DNA of 64,000 bases from Terrimicrobiaceae bacterium (GCA_018402345.1 JAGYIV010000008.1:372001-436000); one strand, 5' to 3'. Counted from the stretch's first letter, positions 1 to 9,391 are shown. Notes: generated from the letters alone by a model not told the origin. Translations and numbers: made by a program.

Positions 1-117
1 TGGCGCTTTACCCAACTCGAAAAATCCCTCTCGGCCGCCGTTCGCATCGAGGGGACCCAATGTGTCCTGGTCGTCCACCCAGGCTCCGTGGAGACCCTGC
101 GCGCCCGGCTCGAGTAG
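1..117 (+). CDS. C-terminal end of an unidentified protein
   Basis: An open frame enters from the left edge and stops with TAG at 115-117, giving 38 residues that end in ETLRARLE. It contains the hydrophobic stretch CVLVVHP but no motif I recognise. It ends 4 bases before the stop codon of the convergent peroxiredoxin gene. The function cannot be judged from this fragment, and the codon use resembles its neighbours. Confidence 0.5.
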   Translation, partial: WRFTQLEKSLSAAVRIEGTQCVLVVHPGSVETLRARLE

Positions 118-121
118 AGCC

Positions 122-640
122 CTACTTCAAAGCATCGAGCGCCGCCTGAACCTCCCCGGCATGCTTTGCCGTTTCCGCCGACTCCGCCTTCCACGCGACC
201 TTGCCGTCCTTCACCAGAAACGACTGGCGCTTGGCAACCGGCATCCCGAGGATCCCGGGAACTCCAAACGCCTCGGCGATCTTCCCGTCGGCATCCGCCA
301 CCAAGGGATAGGGCAGGTTGTATTTTTCACGGAATTTTTTCTGTGCCGACGCCTTGTCCCGGCTCACCCCGATGACTTGCAAATGTTCCGCCGAAAGCGT
401 CTCGAACGCATCCCTCAACGAGCAAGCCTGGGCAGTGCATCCGGGCGTGTCCGCCTTCGGATAGAAAAACACCAACACCACCCCGTTGGCGTAGGCGTCG
501 GCGAACTTGAACGGGTTCCCGTCCTGGTCGACTCCCTCCACCTGCGGCGCCGCGGCGCCGACCTCGATGGCTTTTGCTTTGCCGCCAAATCCAAAAATGC
601 CCATGGTGATAAGTGTAACAAGTGCCGTGCGGATGAACAT
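122..640 (-). CDS. Peroxiredoxin, PrxQ/Bcp type, with signal peptide
   Basis: A thiol peroxidase that reduces hydrogen and alkyl peroxides. The 172-residue protein carries the PrxQ/Bcp signature TPGCTAQACSLRD. Cys68 is the predicted peroxidatic cysteine and Cys73 the resolving one (C-x4-C spacing, typical of PrxQ). Residues 1-24 form a hydrophobic leader ending in AKA, so export to the periplasm is likely, which is less common than the cytoplasmic Bcp form. The ATG at 638-640 is chosen because the in-frame extension upstream is Arg/Pro-rich and overlaps the divergent gene at 697. The family assignment is firm; the location is inferred. Confidence 0.9.
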   Translation of the reverse strand: MFIRTALVTLITMGIFGFGGKAKAIEVGAAAPQVEGVDQDGNPFKFADAYANGVVLVFFYPKADTPGCTAQACSLRDAFETLSAEHLQVIGVSRDKASAQKKFREKYNLPYPLVADADGKIAEAFGVPGILGMPVAKRQSFLVKDGKVAWKAESAETAKHAGEVQAALDALK

Positions 641-696
641 GGGAAAAACCCTACAAGCCACTCCCCGCACCCGCAAACGTTGATTTCCCGGACTCT

Positions 697-2031
697 GTGA
701 ACTCCCGCATCCTTCTCCTAACCGCCCTCCCGGCGTCCACCTGCGCCGCCCTCCCTGCCTTTTTTTCGAGGGAGGGCATTTACACGAGGGTCGCCGGAGC
801 GTTCGAAGCCGGGTGGGGCACAACGTCACCGGTAAACCATGCCTTGGCTGCCGCTTGGCGCCTGGGGGGGATTCACGCCTCCGAGGCGCTGCTGTTTCTC
901 ATGACCTTTCTGCCATGGATGCTTCTCTTCGCCGTCATCGGCCTGGCCACCCACCGCATGCATCGCGGGAACGCCTCACGCATCCGTCTTGCCGCACTGA
1001 TTGGCGCCCTTGCCCTCGGCGCGCTCGGTCTCCGCGAAACCGCCCATGCCATCCGCACCGATGTGCGCACCCCGGAACTCGCGGGACCAGTTCTCCTTGC
1101 CGCCGAGGCCACATCCCTCGACGGGCACGTCCTTCTCGACCGCCGCACGCGGGCGTTCGCCCTCATGTTCGGCCACCAGGTTTCCAACGAACCCGTGTCC
1201 CCGGAAACCCTCCAATCCCCCCTCGCCTGGAGAACCGCCCATCGCGAGTCCCCCTTCTCCGCCGTGGCGCTCGCCTACCCCTTCGATTCCTCCCGCCAAC
1301 TCTTTGAAACCCTGTCCGCCTCGCCGGACTGGACGCTGGCGAAAATCGACAACCAAGGGGTGCTGTTTCGAAACGCCGCATCCTCCACGGAAATCCCTTC
1401 CGCCCAAACCGCCCGGACCCTCTTCGATTCCCCGCGCGAGCAAGCCTTCTGGCTCGCCCAGTCCGCCCTCGTTCTTCAATCAACCGGCCATAACACCCCC
1501 GCCACGGCTCTGATGGAAGAGGCATTGAAACTCGCCCCGGCGGATTCTGCGGTTTTGACCAAGGCCGCATCCCTTTCCTCAGCCCATGGCAAATGGCGCC
1601 GCGCCAAGTCCGAGGCGGAACAAGCCACCGCCAGGGATTCCCGCTCTATTTCCGCCCGCTACCTCCTCGCCCTCGCCTGCATGAAAACCGGATCGCTCGA
1701 CCGGGCATTGGACGAATCCGCAACACTCGTGCGCCTCGCTCCAAGCGATGCGGCCAGCCATCTCCTGCGCGCCCGCATCGCGGAGGCGGCAAACGACCCA
1801 ACCACCGAGGCGGATGCGTTGGAGCGCCTTCTCGACATCGCCCGGACACAAAACCAACCCACGGAAGGCATCAGAATCCTTCTTGGCCAGGCCTGGGCAC
1901 GCGCCGGATTCCCCGAGCAGGCCCTCCAAAACAACCGCGCCGCCCTCGCAGGGGAACTCACCCCTCGGCAACGCAAACTGATCGAGGACTCCATCGAACT
2001 TATCGAACGCCGGGCCGGGCCGGCTCGATAA
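697..2031 (+). CDS. Membrane-anchored TPR protein, function unknown
   Basis: A 444-residue protein with a GTG start at 697. The first 115 residues hold three hydrophobic segments (about 5-22, 59-83 and 95-112), so the N-terminus is in the membrane. Residues about 255-435 look like tetratricopeptide repeats, with recurring Ala/Leu helices such as ALMEEALKLAPADS and YLLALACMKTGSLDRALDES. TPR domains bind other proteins, so a scaffold or assembly role is possible, but no partner is evident. It is divergent from the peroxiredoxin gene across 56 bases, and the PDH operon follows about 60 bases downstream. Confidence 0.75.
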   Translation: MNSRILLLTALPASTCAALPAFFSREGIYTRVAGAFEAGWGTTSPVNHALAAAWRLGGIHASEALLFLMTFLPWMLLFAVIGLATHRMHRGNASRIRLAALIGALALGALGLRETAHAIRTDVRTPELAGPVLLAAEATSLDGHVLLDRRTRAFALMFGHQVSNEPVSPETLQSPLAWRTAHRESPFSAVALAYPFDSSRQLFETLSASPDWTLAKIDNQGVLFRNAASSTEIPSAQTARTLFDSPREQAFWLAQSALVLQSTGHNTPATALMEEALKLAPADSAVLTKAASLSSAHGKWRRAKSEAEQATARDSRSISARYLLALACMKTGSLDRALDESATLVRLAPSDAASHLLRARIAEAANDPTTEADALERLLDIARTQNQPTEGIRILLGQAWARAGFPEQALQNNRAALAGELTPRQRKLIEDSIELIERRAGPAR

Positions 2032-2091
2032 TCGCGGCCCGGAAGGAATGCTTTGCAGGCCATGGCACGTTCCCTTTATAAAACCCGGAAC

Positions 2092-3102
2092 ATGTCGAAA
2101 CCCAGCGAGCCCGTCACCGAGCCGGACTACCTCAAGGCCTACCGCATCATGCTCACCTCCCGCATCGTGGAGGAAAAACTCGCGAACCTCTACCGCGCGG
2201 GAATGATCAAGGGCGGAGTGTTTCTCGGCCGGGGACAGGAGGCGCTCAGCGTGTCGGTGGGCATCCATTTGCACCGCGGCGATATTTTTGCCCCGCTCAT
2301 CCGCGACCAAGCCGGCCGCCTCGCCTTCGGCGACACCGTGCTGGACACCCTCCGCACCTACCTCGGTTCCCAACTCGGCTCGATGCGCGGCCGCGACGGG
2401 AACATCCACCGCGGCCGTCCGCGCGAGGGATACTACGCGATGATCAGCCACCTCGGAGCCATGATTCCCGCCGTGGCCGGAGGACTCCTCGCCAAGCGTC
2501 TCGCGGGGGAACAGGGATTCGTCGGCGCCACATGCATCGGCGATGGCGGCACCTCGACCGGCGCGTTCCACGAGGGCCTAAACGCCGCCGCCGTTGACGG
2601 CCTCCCTCTCGTCGTTGTCGTGGCCAACAACCAGTATGCCTACTCGACGCCGAACTCCCGCCAATACGCCTGCGCGGATCTCGTGGACAAGGCCGCCGGA
2701 TACGGCGTCGCCGGACACAAGGCGGACGGCACCAACCTCCTCGATTGCCTCCAAACCCTCCGCAAAGCCGTGTCGGCCGCGCGCGTGGGCGGCGGCCCCC
2801 AACTCGTCGTGGCCAACCTCCTCCGCCTCGTCGGCCACGGAGAACACGACGATTTCTCCTACCTCGACAAAAAGCTGAAACAATCCCCGGTCGGCAGTGA
2901 CTGCCTCCTCCTCGCGGAACAACACATCATCGCTCAAGGCTGGAAGAACATCGGGGAACTCGCCGAGTGGAAACGCGAGACCGAGGACGAGGTCAACGCC
3001 ACCGCCGACCGCGTCCGCCGCGAGCCGACACCCGATCCCGAGGAGGACGACTGGGAGGCACTGTCCCGCGCCGAATACAGGGAACAACACACAGCCCCAT
3101 GA
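2092..3102 (+). CDS. pdhA: Pyruvate dehydrogenase E1 component, alpha subunit
   Basis: The thiamine-diphosphate-dependent decarboxylase subunit that, with E1beta, converts pyruvate to an acetyl group on E2 lipoate. The 336-residue protein has the ThDP motif GDGGTST followed about 25 residues later by NNQYAYS, and the E1alpha phosphorylation-loop-like region HLGAM. The ATG at 2092 is preferred because homologues begin shortly before the helix YLKAYRIM; ATG 2062 and TTG 2053 are in-frame alternatives with no better ribosome site. The stop overlaps the E1beta start by 4 bases (ATGA), which points to translational coupling. A branched-chain 2-oxoacid substrate cannot be excluded from sequence alone. 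Confidence 0.9.
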   Translation: MSKPSEPVTEPDYLKAYRIMLTSRIVEEKLANLYRAGMIKGGVFLGRGQEALSVSVGIHLHRGDIFAPLIRDQAGRLAFGDTVLDTLRTYLGSQLGSMRGRDGNIHRGRPREGYYAMISHLGAMIPAVAGGLLAKRLAGEQGFVGATCIGDGGTSTGAFHEGLNAAAVDGLPLVVVVANNQYAYSTPNSRQYACADLVDKAAGYGVAGHKADGTNLLDCLQTLRKAVSAARVGGGPQLVVANLLRLVGHGEHDDFSYLDKKLKQSPVGSDCLLLAEQHIIAQGWKNIGELAEWKRETEDEVNATADRVRREPTPDPEEDDWEALSRAEYREQHTAP

Positions 3103-4061
3103 TCACCTACCTCGAAGCCATCCGGTTGGCGCAGCAAAAGGCGCTCGCGACAGACCCCCGCGTCTTCCTTTACGGCCAGGACATCGGCACCTTCGGCGGG
3201 GCGTTCAAAGCCACCAAGAATCTCTCGAAGGAATTTCCGGGCCGCGTCATCGACGCTCCGATCAGCGAGGATGCGATCGTCGGCATGGCGATCGGCGCAG
3301 CCATCGAGGGGGCCCGTCCTATTGTGGAAATGCAATTCGCCGACTTTTCGACCTGCGCGCTCAACCAGATCGTGAACCATGCGGCGACCCTCTACTACCG
3401 CACTGGCGTGCCCTGCCCGATCGTTGTGCGCCTTCCCTCCGGCGGCACCTCCGGCGGCGGCCCCTTCCACAGCCAGAGCATGGAGGCGGTCTACGCCCAC
3501 TGGCCGGGTCTGGTTGTCGTGACCCCCGCCACCGTGGAGGACGCCTACAGCATGCTTCTCGAAGCGGTGACCATCGACGACCCTGTCGTGTTCTGCGAAC
3601 ACAAGTTCCTTTACTACCATCTCAAGGCCGACTCACTTCCCGAAACATCGCTGCCGATCGGCAAGGCCCGGATCGCGCGCCAAGGCCGTGATGCCACCGT
3701 TGTCACCCACGGTGCCATGCTCCATGAATCGCTTGCCGCCGCCAGGGAACTCGCGGAGGACGGCTTCGAACTCGAGATCGTCGACCTGCGCAGCGTGAAA
3801 CCCCTCGATACCGACACAGTTCTCGCCTCCGTGGCCCGCACCGGCCGCCTCCTGTGCGTCAGCGAGGAATGGCCCTGGGGCGGCGTCACGTCCGAGGTCA
3901 TCGCACGCGTGTCCTCGGAGGGATTCGGCCTGCTCGATGTCGCCCCGATGCGTGTGAACGCCAAAGACACCCCCGTCCCCTACCATCCAGACCTCTGGTC
4001 GGTCCACCGACCAACCGCATCCACCATCGCCGCCGCCGCCAGGCGCCTACTTCAAATCTGA
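3099..4061 (+). CDS. pdhB: Pyruvate dehydrogenase E1 component, beta subunit
   Basis: A 320-residue transketolase-type E1beta subunit. It has the family features QDIGTFGGAF near the N-terminus, the APISEDAIVGMAIG segment that contacts ThDP (conserved Glu), the PSGGTSGGGPFHSQS loop and the C-terminal transketolase domain (DLRSVKPLDTDTV, SEEWPWGG). The length is normal for the family. It starts inside the stop codon of pdhA and ends 7 bases before the E2 gene, so the three form one operon. No E3 (dihydrolipoamide dehydrogenase) gene lies next to it, so that subunit must be encoded elsewhere. Confidence 0.93.
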   Translation: MITYLEAIRLAQQKALATDPRVFLYGQDIGTFGGAFKATKNLSKEFPGRVIDAPISEDAIVGMAIGAAIEGARPIVEMQFADFSTCALNQIVNHAATLYYRTGVPCPIVVRLPSGGTSGGGPFHSQSMEAVYAHWPGLVVVTPATVEDAYSMLLEAVTIDDPVVFCEHKFLYYHLKADSLPETSLPIGKARIARQGRDATVVTHGAMLHESLAAARELAEDGFELEIVDLRSVKPLDTDTVLASVARTGRLLCVSEEWPWGGVTSEVIARVSSEGFGLLDVAPMRVNAKDTPVPYHPDLWSVHRPTASTIAAAARRLLQI

Positions 4062-4068
4062 CACCACC

Positions 4069-5258
4069 ATGGCACTCGTTCCCATAAAAATGCCCCAACT
4101 CGGCGAATCAATCGCCGAGGCCACCATCGTGCGCATCCTCTTCACCGAGGGCGACCAGGTCCAGGCGGACACCGACTTGATCGAAGTGGAAACCAACAAG
4201 GCGGTCATGGCTGTCACCGCCCCATGCTCCGGCACGCTCCATGAGATCGTCGCGGAGGCGGGAACGAGCTACCCGGTCGGCGCCGTGCTCGGACAGATCG
4301 AAATCACCGCCGAGGAGGCCAAGCGCCTCGGACTCGACGAACCGGAAACGCCGGCGCGCAAGGCTCCCAAGAAACGCAAGGAGGTATCGTCGGCCCCTCA
4401 AAAGGTAGAACCCACCGTGCCCGGCGGATTGCCCGTGCCCGCCCATGCCGGCGGCGTGAGCTACCTCTCCCCGCGCATGAAGGCGCGGATGGCGGAACTC
4501 GGCCTGCGCGCCGCCGACCTCTCGAGCATCGCCGGCAGCGGCGCGGGCGGACGCGTCACGATCGAGGACCTCGAGCGCTTCATGTCGGGCATCGAGAACA
4601 ACCGCATCACCCCCGCCTCCCCGATGCGCAAGGCTGTGGCCGACGCGATGATCCGCAGTTGGTCGCGCCCGCTGGCGACGGTCGGCATCCCGATCCAACT
4701 CGACAAGCTCCTCACCCACCGCAAATCGCATCCCGAAAAACCCGGACCAGCGCTCTACGCGCTCCGCGCCCTTGCGGTCGCCCTCGGCGAGAACAGCGCC
4801 CCGGCGGGCCGTCTCATCGGCGAGGCATCGTGCACCCGCCGGCGGTCGATATCGGATTCGCCGTGGAGGCCGAGGACGGAGTGCTCGTGCCGGTCATCAG
4901 AAATGCCGACCAGTTCCCGCTGAACGACCTCGTCTCCCGCTACAACCGCCTTGTCGACCTTGCGCGCCAGCGCCGCCTGCCGCCTTCCGACACGGGAGGA
5001 TCGATCGCCACCGTGACGAACTACGGCACCTTCGGGCTCACCTTGGCCACGCCGATCCCTCTTCCAGAGCAAACCCTCCTCCTCGGTATGGGCGCCGGAA
5101 AAACAGCCCCCAACTGGGACCCGAAACTCGAGGAATTCGTTCCTGTCGTGGAGGCCACATTCACGCTCAGCTTCGACCACCGCGTGCTCGACGGCGGGGC
5201 TGCTGGACGCCTACTCAAGCGCATCGAGGAATTGCTCAACTCCCCGGAATCGCTCTGA
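4069..5258 (+). CDS. pdhC: Dihydrolipoamide acetyltransferase (E2), frame broken near 4825
   Basis: The core acyltransferase of the pyruvate dehydrogenase complex. Order of domains: lipoyl domain (about 1-80, lipoylated lysine in VETNKAVM), a short Pro/Lys linker, a peripheral-subunit-binding domain (YLSPRMKARMAELGL, about 135-170), then the catalytic domain with the active-site motif FDHRVLDGG near the C-terminus. The frame breaks within the catalytic domain: one frame reads RLIGEAS and stops at 4923, while the next frame carries on as IVHPPAVDIGFAVEAEDG to the normal end. Restoring one G at about 4824-4825 gives GEGIVHPP and a normal 396-residue E2. A consensus error is likelier than a real lesion, because both sides remain well conserved. 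Confidence 0.88.
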
Positions 5259-5273
5259 TCCGCGTCTGTTTAC

Positions 5274-5298
5274 GCCGCCCCCTGCCGATTCCGGCGGC
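5274..5298. terminator. Possible hairpin between convergent pdhC and speA
   Basis: GCCGCC at 5274-5279 and GGCGGC at 5293-5298 form a 6-bp inverted repeat with a 13-base loop, placed between the stop codons of the two convergent genes and touching the speA stop. There is no T-run on either side, so a terminator role is only suggested by position. Confidence 0.25.
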
Positions 5299-7241
5299 TA
5301 CCGTGTCTTCACGATGTGCTGGTCGTCGAAGTTCAAATACGTGTAGAGCGTGAGGCTGCGCTCGTATTCGTCCAGCAGGCGCATCGCCTCGTTCGGCTTC
5401 AACCGGTCGGATTTGATCGCCGCGTCGGTCTGCGCCTTCATGCGCCGCGCCAGTTCATTCACATCCCACTGCGTGAGCGACAGCACCTGCCCGATCGTGC
5501 TTCCGGGGAGGATTTCCTCGACGTAGTAGCCGGAGTCCTCGTCCTCATCGAGATAGATATGCATCTCGTTCACCCGTCCGAAGAGGTTGTGCAGGTCGCC
5601 CATGATATCCTGATACGCCCCCGCGAGGAAAAACCCGATGTAATAGGGACTCCCCTCCTGCCAACGGTGCAACGGGAGCGTTTCCTTCACATCCTGGAAA
5701 TCAATGAACTTCGCCACCTTCCCGTCGGAATCGCACGTGATGTCCACCAGCGTCGCGTTGCGGTCGGGACGTTCGTCGAGACGGTGGATCGGCATCACGG
5801 GAAAAAGCTGGCCCAGCGCCCAGTGGTCGAGGAGCGATTGGAACACAGAAAAGTTGCAGAGGTATTGGTCGCCGAGCGCGATCTCGATTTCACGCACCTC
5901 TTCGGGCACGGGATTGGCCCCCTCGAAAAGCTCGACCGTGCGTGTGGCGATCTGCCAATAGGCGGTTTCGATCCCCGCCTTGGTGCGGAGGTCGAGCAAC
6001 CCGAGGTCGAACATCGATTGCGCCCGCTCCCGGATTTCCTGGGCGTCGTGGAAATTCTCCAGCCGGCGGTTTTCACAAAGGTTCGCCCGGATTTCCAAAA
6101 TGTCCGCTAACGGGCTGGGCTCCCCGTTTGGCGCGGGTTTCGGCGGCAGCACCGTGTGGTGGGCCTTCTCGATCGCGCCGAATGTCTCGACAATCAACAC
6201 CGAGTGCTGCGCGACGATCGCCCGGCCACTTTCGCTCACCAGCACCGGATGCGCCACACTCTCCGAGTCGCACACTTCCTTCACCGTGTAGACGATATCG
6301 CGCGCATACTCGTCCAGCGTGTAGTTCATCGAACTGTCGAACGTCGTGCGCGACCCGTCGTAGTCGACGCCCAGACCACCTCCGACATCCAGATATCCCA
6401 GCTCGTGCCCCATCTGCATGAGCTTCGCGTAGAAGCGCGCGGCCTCTCGCACGGCACGCTTGATCGTCCCGATATCGGGCACCTGCGAGCCGACGTGGAA
6501 ATGGAGGAGTTTCAGGCAGTGTGCCAACCCCGCCGCGTGCAACATATCGCTGGCCTCGACAAGATCGGCGGTCGAAAGACCGAACTTCGCGTTCTCTCCA
6601 CCGCTTGTCGCCCACTTTCCAGCGCCCTTCGAAAGCAGGCGCACCCGCAGTCCGATGAACGGCTCAATCATCATCTGGCGCGAGATGTCGAGGATGTGGG
6701 CGAGTTCCTCGAGCTTCTCGACCACAAGGATGACCTTCTTTCCGAGCTTCCGGCCCATGAGCGCGCTCCTGATGAAGCTTGTGTCCTTGTAGCCGTTGCA
6801 GATCACGAGACTCTCCGGATCGGTGTGAACGGAGAGCGCCGCGAGCAACTCGGGCTTGCTTCCGGCCTCGATTCCGAAATGCCACGGCTTCCCGGCGTCG
6901 AGAATCTCCTCCACCACCTCGCGGAGCTGGTTGACCTTGATGGGAAACACCCCGCGGTAGGCGGCATTGTAACCCGCCTCGGCGATCGCGCTTGCAAAGG
7001 AGGTGTTGATCGTCTCCACGCGGTCGCGGAGCAGATCGTGGAAACGCACCACCAGCGGAAACGCGAGGTTTCGGCTCTTCGCCTCCCCGACCACCTCCAT
7101 CAAGTCGATCGTCTCTCCATTCCTCTTCGGAAACACCGTGACATTCCCGGCGTCATTGACCCCGAAATAACCGCAGCCCCAGCGGCCGACATTGTAAAGC
7201 TCCATGGCGTCCGCGGCGGAGAAAGAAGGATTTGTTTGCAT
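5298..7241 (-). CDS. speA: Biosynthetic arginine decarboxylase
   Basis: A PLP-dependent decarboxylase making agmatine from arginine, the first step of the agmatine route to putrescine. The 647-residue length matches the SpeA family. Visible features are the N-terminal WGCGYFGVND segment, the PLP-lysine motif VFPIKVNQ, the glycine-rich DVGGGLGVDYDG phosphate-binding loop, and the late CDSDGK stretch that forms part of the substrate site in this family. The ATG at 7239-7241 is used. It is convergent with the PDH operon. A long antisense frame covers part of it but shows no protein-family signal. Confidence 0.95.
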   Translation of the reverse strand: MQTNPSFSAADAMELYNVGRWGCGYFGVNDAGNVTVFPKRNGETIDLMEVVGEAKSRNLAFPLVVRFHDLLRDRVETINTSFASAIAEAGYNAAYRGVFPIKVNQLREVVEEILDAGKPWHFGIEAGSKPELLAALSVHTDPESLVICNGYKDTSFIRSALMGRKLGKKVILVVEKLEELAHILDISRQMMIEPFIGLRVRLLSKGAGKWATSGGENAKFGLSTADLVEASDMLHAAGLAHCLKLLHFHVGSQVPDIGTIKRAVREAARFYAKLMQMGHELGYLDVGGGLGVDYDGSRTTFDSSMNYTLDEYARDIVYTVKEVCDSESVAHPVLVSESGRAIVAQHSVLIVETFGAIEKAHHTVLPPKPAPNGEPSPLADILEIRANLCENRRLENFHDAQEIRERAQSMFDLGLLDLRTKAGIETAYWQIATRTVELFEGANPVPEEVREIEIALGDQYLCNFSVFQSLLDHWALGQLFPVMPIHRLDERPDRNATLVDITCDSDGKVAKFIDFQDVKETLPLHRWQEGSPYYIGFFLAGAYQDIMGDLHNLFGRVNEMHIYLDEDEDSGYYVEEILPGSTIGQVLSLTQWDVNELARRMKAQTDAAIKSDRLKPNEAMRLLDEYERSLTLYTYLNFDDQHIVKTR

Positions 7242-7680
7242 GCGTCTGGAATTGATGGCGTGGAAAAGCGGGCATCTTTTTGACTCCGGATGTCCCGATG
7301 GAAAGCAGTTTTTTCATCAACATCCGGCGACCGCTCCCGCGGCCCGATCCCCCGCCCTCTTCAAGGCCATCGACTTCGACTCCGCAGCGGACCGCTCGCG
7401 GCGCGCGAGGGTCCGTTTTTCAAGCGCCGCAAGCGTCCTGCCCTCGCTCCGGACCTTGCTGTTCGCCGTTTTTCCGTCAAGCGTCCTTGCTCGGTCCTCG
7501 CGGGATTCACTGACTGGCGCTTGGACGGGACCGAACGATTTTCTGTGTTTTTTGCTCATGGGTTTTTTTGGTGTTTAGCCAATCCTCGATCCGAAACGCA
7601 GGGCGAGCGACGGGGGGTATCACCCTATTGGAACAATCCACGCCAGGGGCTTTCTTGCCGGCGAACACCGACCACAGCCT
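7242..7680. other. 439-base stretch without a firm gene
   Basis: This gap lies between divergent speA and the small gene at 7681. I see no tRNA-like cloverleaf, riboswitch or strong promoter in it. It holds T-rich patches (a run of seven T at about 7562-7568) and one small minus-strand frame, listed separately. It probably carries the promoters of both flanking genes. Confidence 0.5.
7317..7559 (-). CDS. Possible small basic protein upstream of speA
   Basis: An 80-residue frame starting MSKKHRKS, rich in Lys, Arg, Ser and Ala, which ends 75 bases before speA on the same strand. No motif, membrane segment or ribosome-binding site is visible, and GC-rich DNA often yields such frames by chance. 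It is listed because it is the only candidate gene in a long gap and its N-terminus looks protein-like. It could instead be leader sequence of speA. Confidence 0.25.
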   Translation of the reverse strand: MSKKHRKSFGPVQAPVSESREDRARTLDGKTANSKVRSEGRTLAALEKRTLARRERSAAESKSMALKRAGDRAAGAVAGC

Positions 7681-7965
7681 ATGATTTCCAAATTCTCCAT
7701 CAGCTACACAATCTTCCCCGAGCACAACAAACGGATTGAAAACCACCACACCGACGACCCAGTGGCGGCGGAAACCTTCCTCATGCAACTGCTCCTGACT
7801 GGGGCGCGCATCCAAGAAATCCGGCATGACGGTGTTCCTCTCGACCCTAACCAGTCGGACCGCATGATCAAGATCGCGGCGGAACGGATCGCCTCGCGCT
7901 TGATCCGCGCCTCGCTCGACATGGACTACGTCGAAGTCCGCCACCGCTTTGGGTTCGCCTGCTGA
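7681..7965 (+). CDS. Small conserved-looking protein, function unknown
   Basis: A 94-residue protein beginning MISKFSISYTIFPEHN. It has a mixed alpha/beta look with no Cys pair, signal peptide or membrane segment (one Cys at the very C-terminus). The segment AAERIASRLIRASLD suggests an amphipathic helix. It precedes the hydrolase/phosphoribosyltransferase/esterase trio by 29 bases on the same strand and may be co-transcribed. I do not recognise the family. Confidence 0.6.
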   Translation: MISKFSISYTIFPEHNKRIENHHTDDPVAAETFLMQLLLTGARIQEIRHDGVPLDPNQSDRMIKIAAERIASRLIRASLDMDYVEVRHRFGFAC

Positions 7966-7994
7966 TTCCCGAACGCCCAACCACCAATTTTTCC

Positions 7995-8729
7995 ATGGTC
8001 AAAATCCTTTCCAAGCCCCCCCGCGCGCCGCGCACCCCAGACACTCTGTTCTCGGGAGTGGTCCGTATCCCAATCGACTCGGTCGAACTCGAGGCCGAGT
8101 GGATCATGCCGCCGGCGGCGAAGGGCATCTCGCTCTTCGCACACGGCAGCGGCAGCAGCAGACATAGTCGCAGAAACCAGTTTGTCGCAGCGATCCTCCG
8201 CGAGGCGGGGATCGGCACCGTGCTCATGGACCTGCTCGGCCGCGAGGAGGAGCGCAGGGACTCGTTGGACGGCAGCCTGCGCTTCGACATCGAGTTTCTG
8301 ACAGAACGACTCATTGCCGCCACTCGCTGGCTGCAGGCGCATCCGGCGGCACAAGACCAGCGCATCGGCTACTTCGGCGCCAGCACAGGTGGCGCGGCGG
8401 CGATCGCCGCGGCCTCGATCCTCGACGGGGCCGTGAGCGCCGTGGTCTCGCGCGGCGGAAGACCGGACCTCGCCTGGGAACATCTTCCTCTCGTCATGGC
8501 ACCCACACTGCTCATCGTCGGCCAGCGCGACGAGGCCGTATTGAAGCTCAACGAGGAGGCATTCCAATGCCTCCGGTGCCCAAAAAAAATGGCGGTCATC
8601 CCAGGCGCGACCCACCTCTTCGAGGAGCCGGGAGCCTTGGAAAAAGTCGCTAACCTCGCCGCCGGGTGGTTCCAGCACCACCTCTCCGTGATCACCCCCG
8701 CCAACGAACCAACAACAACAATCCCATGA
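7995..8729 (+). CDS. Dienelactone-hydrolase-like alpha/beta hydrolase
   Basis: A 244-residue cytoplasmic alpha/beta hydrolase. The nucleophile elbow is GASTGG (Ser), the oxyanion strand reads ISLFAHGSGSS, and late acid and histidine residues appear in VGQRDEAV and PGATHLFEEPG. These fit the Ser-Asp-His triad of the dienelactone hydrolase family. The substrate is unknown. Its stop overlaps the phosphoribosyltransferase start (ATGA), and the third gene is coupled in the same way. Such hydrolase, phosphoribosyltransferase and esterase genes are often neighbours or fused in other bacteria, which suggests a shared but undefined job. Confidence 0.82.
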   Translation: MVKILSKPPRAPRTPDTLFSGVVRIPIDSVELEAEWIMPPAAKGISLFAHGSGSSRHSRRNQFVAAILREAGIGTVLMDLLGREEERRDSLDGSLRFDIEFLTERLIAATRWLQAHPAAQDQRIGYFGASTGGAAAIAAASILDGAVSAVVSRGGRPDLAWEHLPLVMAPTLLIVGQRDEAVLKLNEEAFQCLRCPKKMAVIPGATHLFEEPGALEKVANLAAGWFQHHLSVITPANEPTTTIP

Positions 8730-9391
8730 CAACACGATTCCAAGACAGAGCCGACGCCGGCCGCATGCTGGCGGCGAAGCTCATGAAATACGCGAACCTC
8801 CACGACGCCCTTGTGCTGGCCCTCCCGAGGGGCGGCGTGCCGGTCGGATACGAGGTGGCCAAGATCCTCCAAATCCCCCTCGACGTCCTGATCGTGCGCA
8901 AACTGGGCGTGCCCGGCCACGACGAACTCGCCATGGGGGCGATCGCCAGCGGCGGGGCGCGCGTGCTGAACCGGAGCGTCATCGAAAGCCTCCGGATCCC
9001 GCCGGATTCGATCGAGATGGTGGAAAAACGCGAATCCCTGGAATTAATGCGCCGCGAGGCGGCCTACAGGGGGAACCGCCAACCCCTTGCTGTTCACGAC
9101 AAGGTAGTGATCCTTGTGGACGACGGAGTCGCCACCGGTTCCACCATGCGCGTCGCCATCTCAGCGCTGCGCCAGCAAAACGCCCGGAAGATCGTTGTGG
9201 CGACACCTGTGGCGCCGCCCACCGTGCGTTGGGAAATGGAAGTGCTGGTCGACGATTTCGTCGCGGTGCTGATGCCGACGGATTTCTACGGCGTCGGACA
9301 GTGGTATGAGGATTTCAACCAGGTGGATGACGATACCGTCTACGAGATTCTCCGCATGGGCCAGAAACTCAAACCCGCGGAGGCACTATGA
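8726..9391 (+). CDS. Phosphoribosyltransferase-domain protein
   Basis: A 221-residue PRT-fold protein. The PRPP-binding loop reads VILVDDGVATGSTM, a good match to the type I PRTase signature, and the N-terminal part LALPRGGVPVGYEVA is typical of the subgroup found beside dienelactone hydrolases. The ATG at 8726 is chosen because it overlaps the preceding stop and restores the usual N-terminus (MTTRFQDRADAG). The accepted base is unknown; the subgroup is not a standard purine or pyrimidine salvage enzyme. Confidence 0.88.
   Translation: MTTRFQDRADAGRMLAAKLMKYANLHDALVLALPRGGVPVGYEVAKILQIPLDVLIVRKLGVPGHDELAMGAIASGGARVLNRSVIESLRIPPDSIEMVEKRESLELMRREAAYRGNRQPLAVHDKVVILVDDGVATGSTMRVAISALRQQNARKIVVATPVAPPTVRWEMEVLVDDFVAVLMPTDFYGVGQWYEDFNQVDDDTVYEILRMGQKLKPAEAL

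Noticed and set aside
4659-5258. Separate short acyltransferase gene after a truncated E2
   Set aside because: Its first residues are out-of-frame pdhC and it has no start signal; it is the second part of the broken E2.
6156-7283. Long plus-strand frame opposite speA
   Set aside because: It has no family motif, and its residue pattern is what the reverse frame of GC-rich coding DNA gives. speA is certain.
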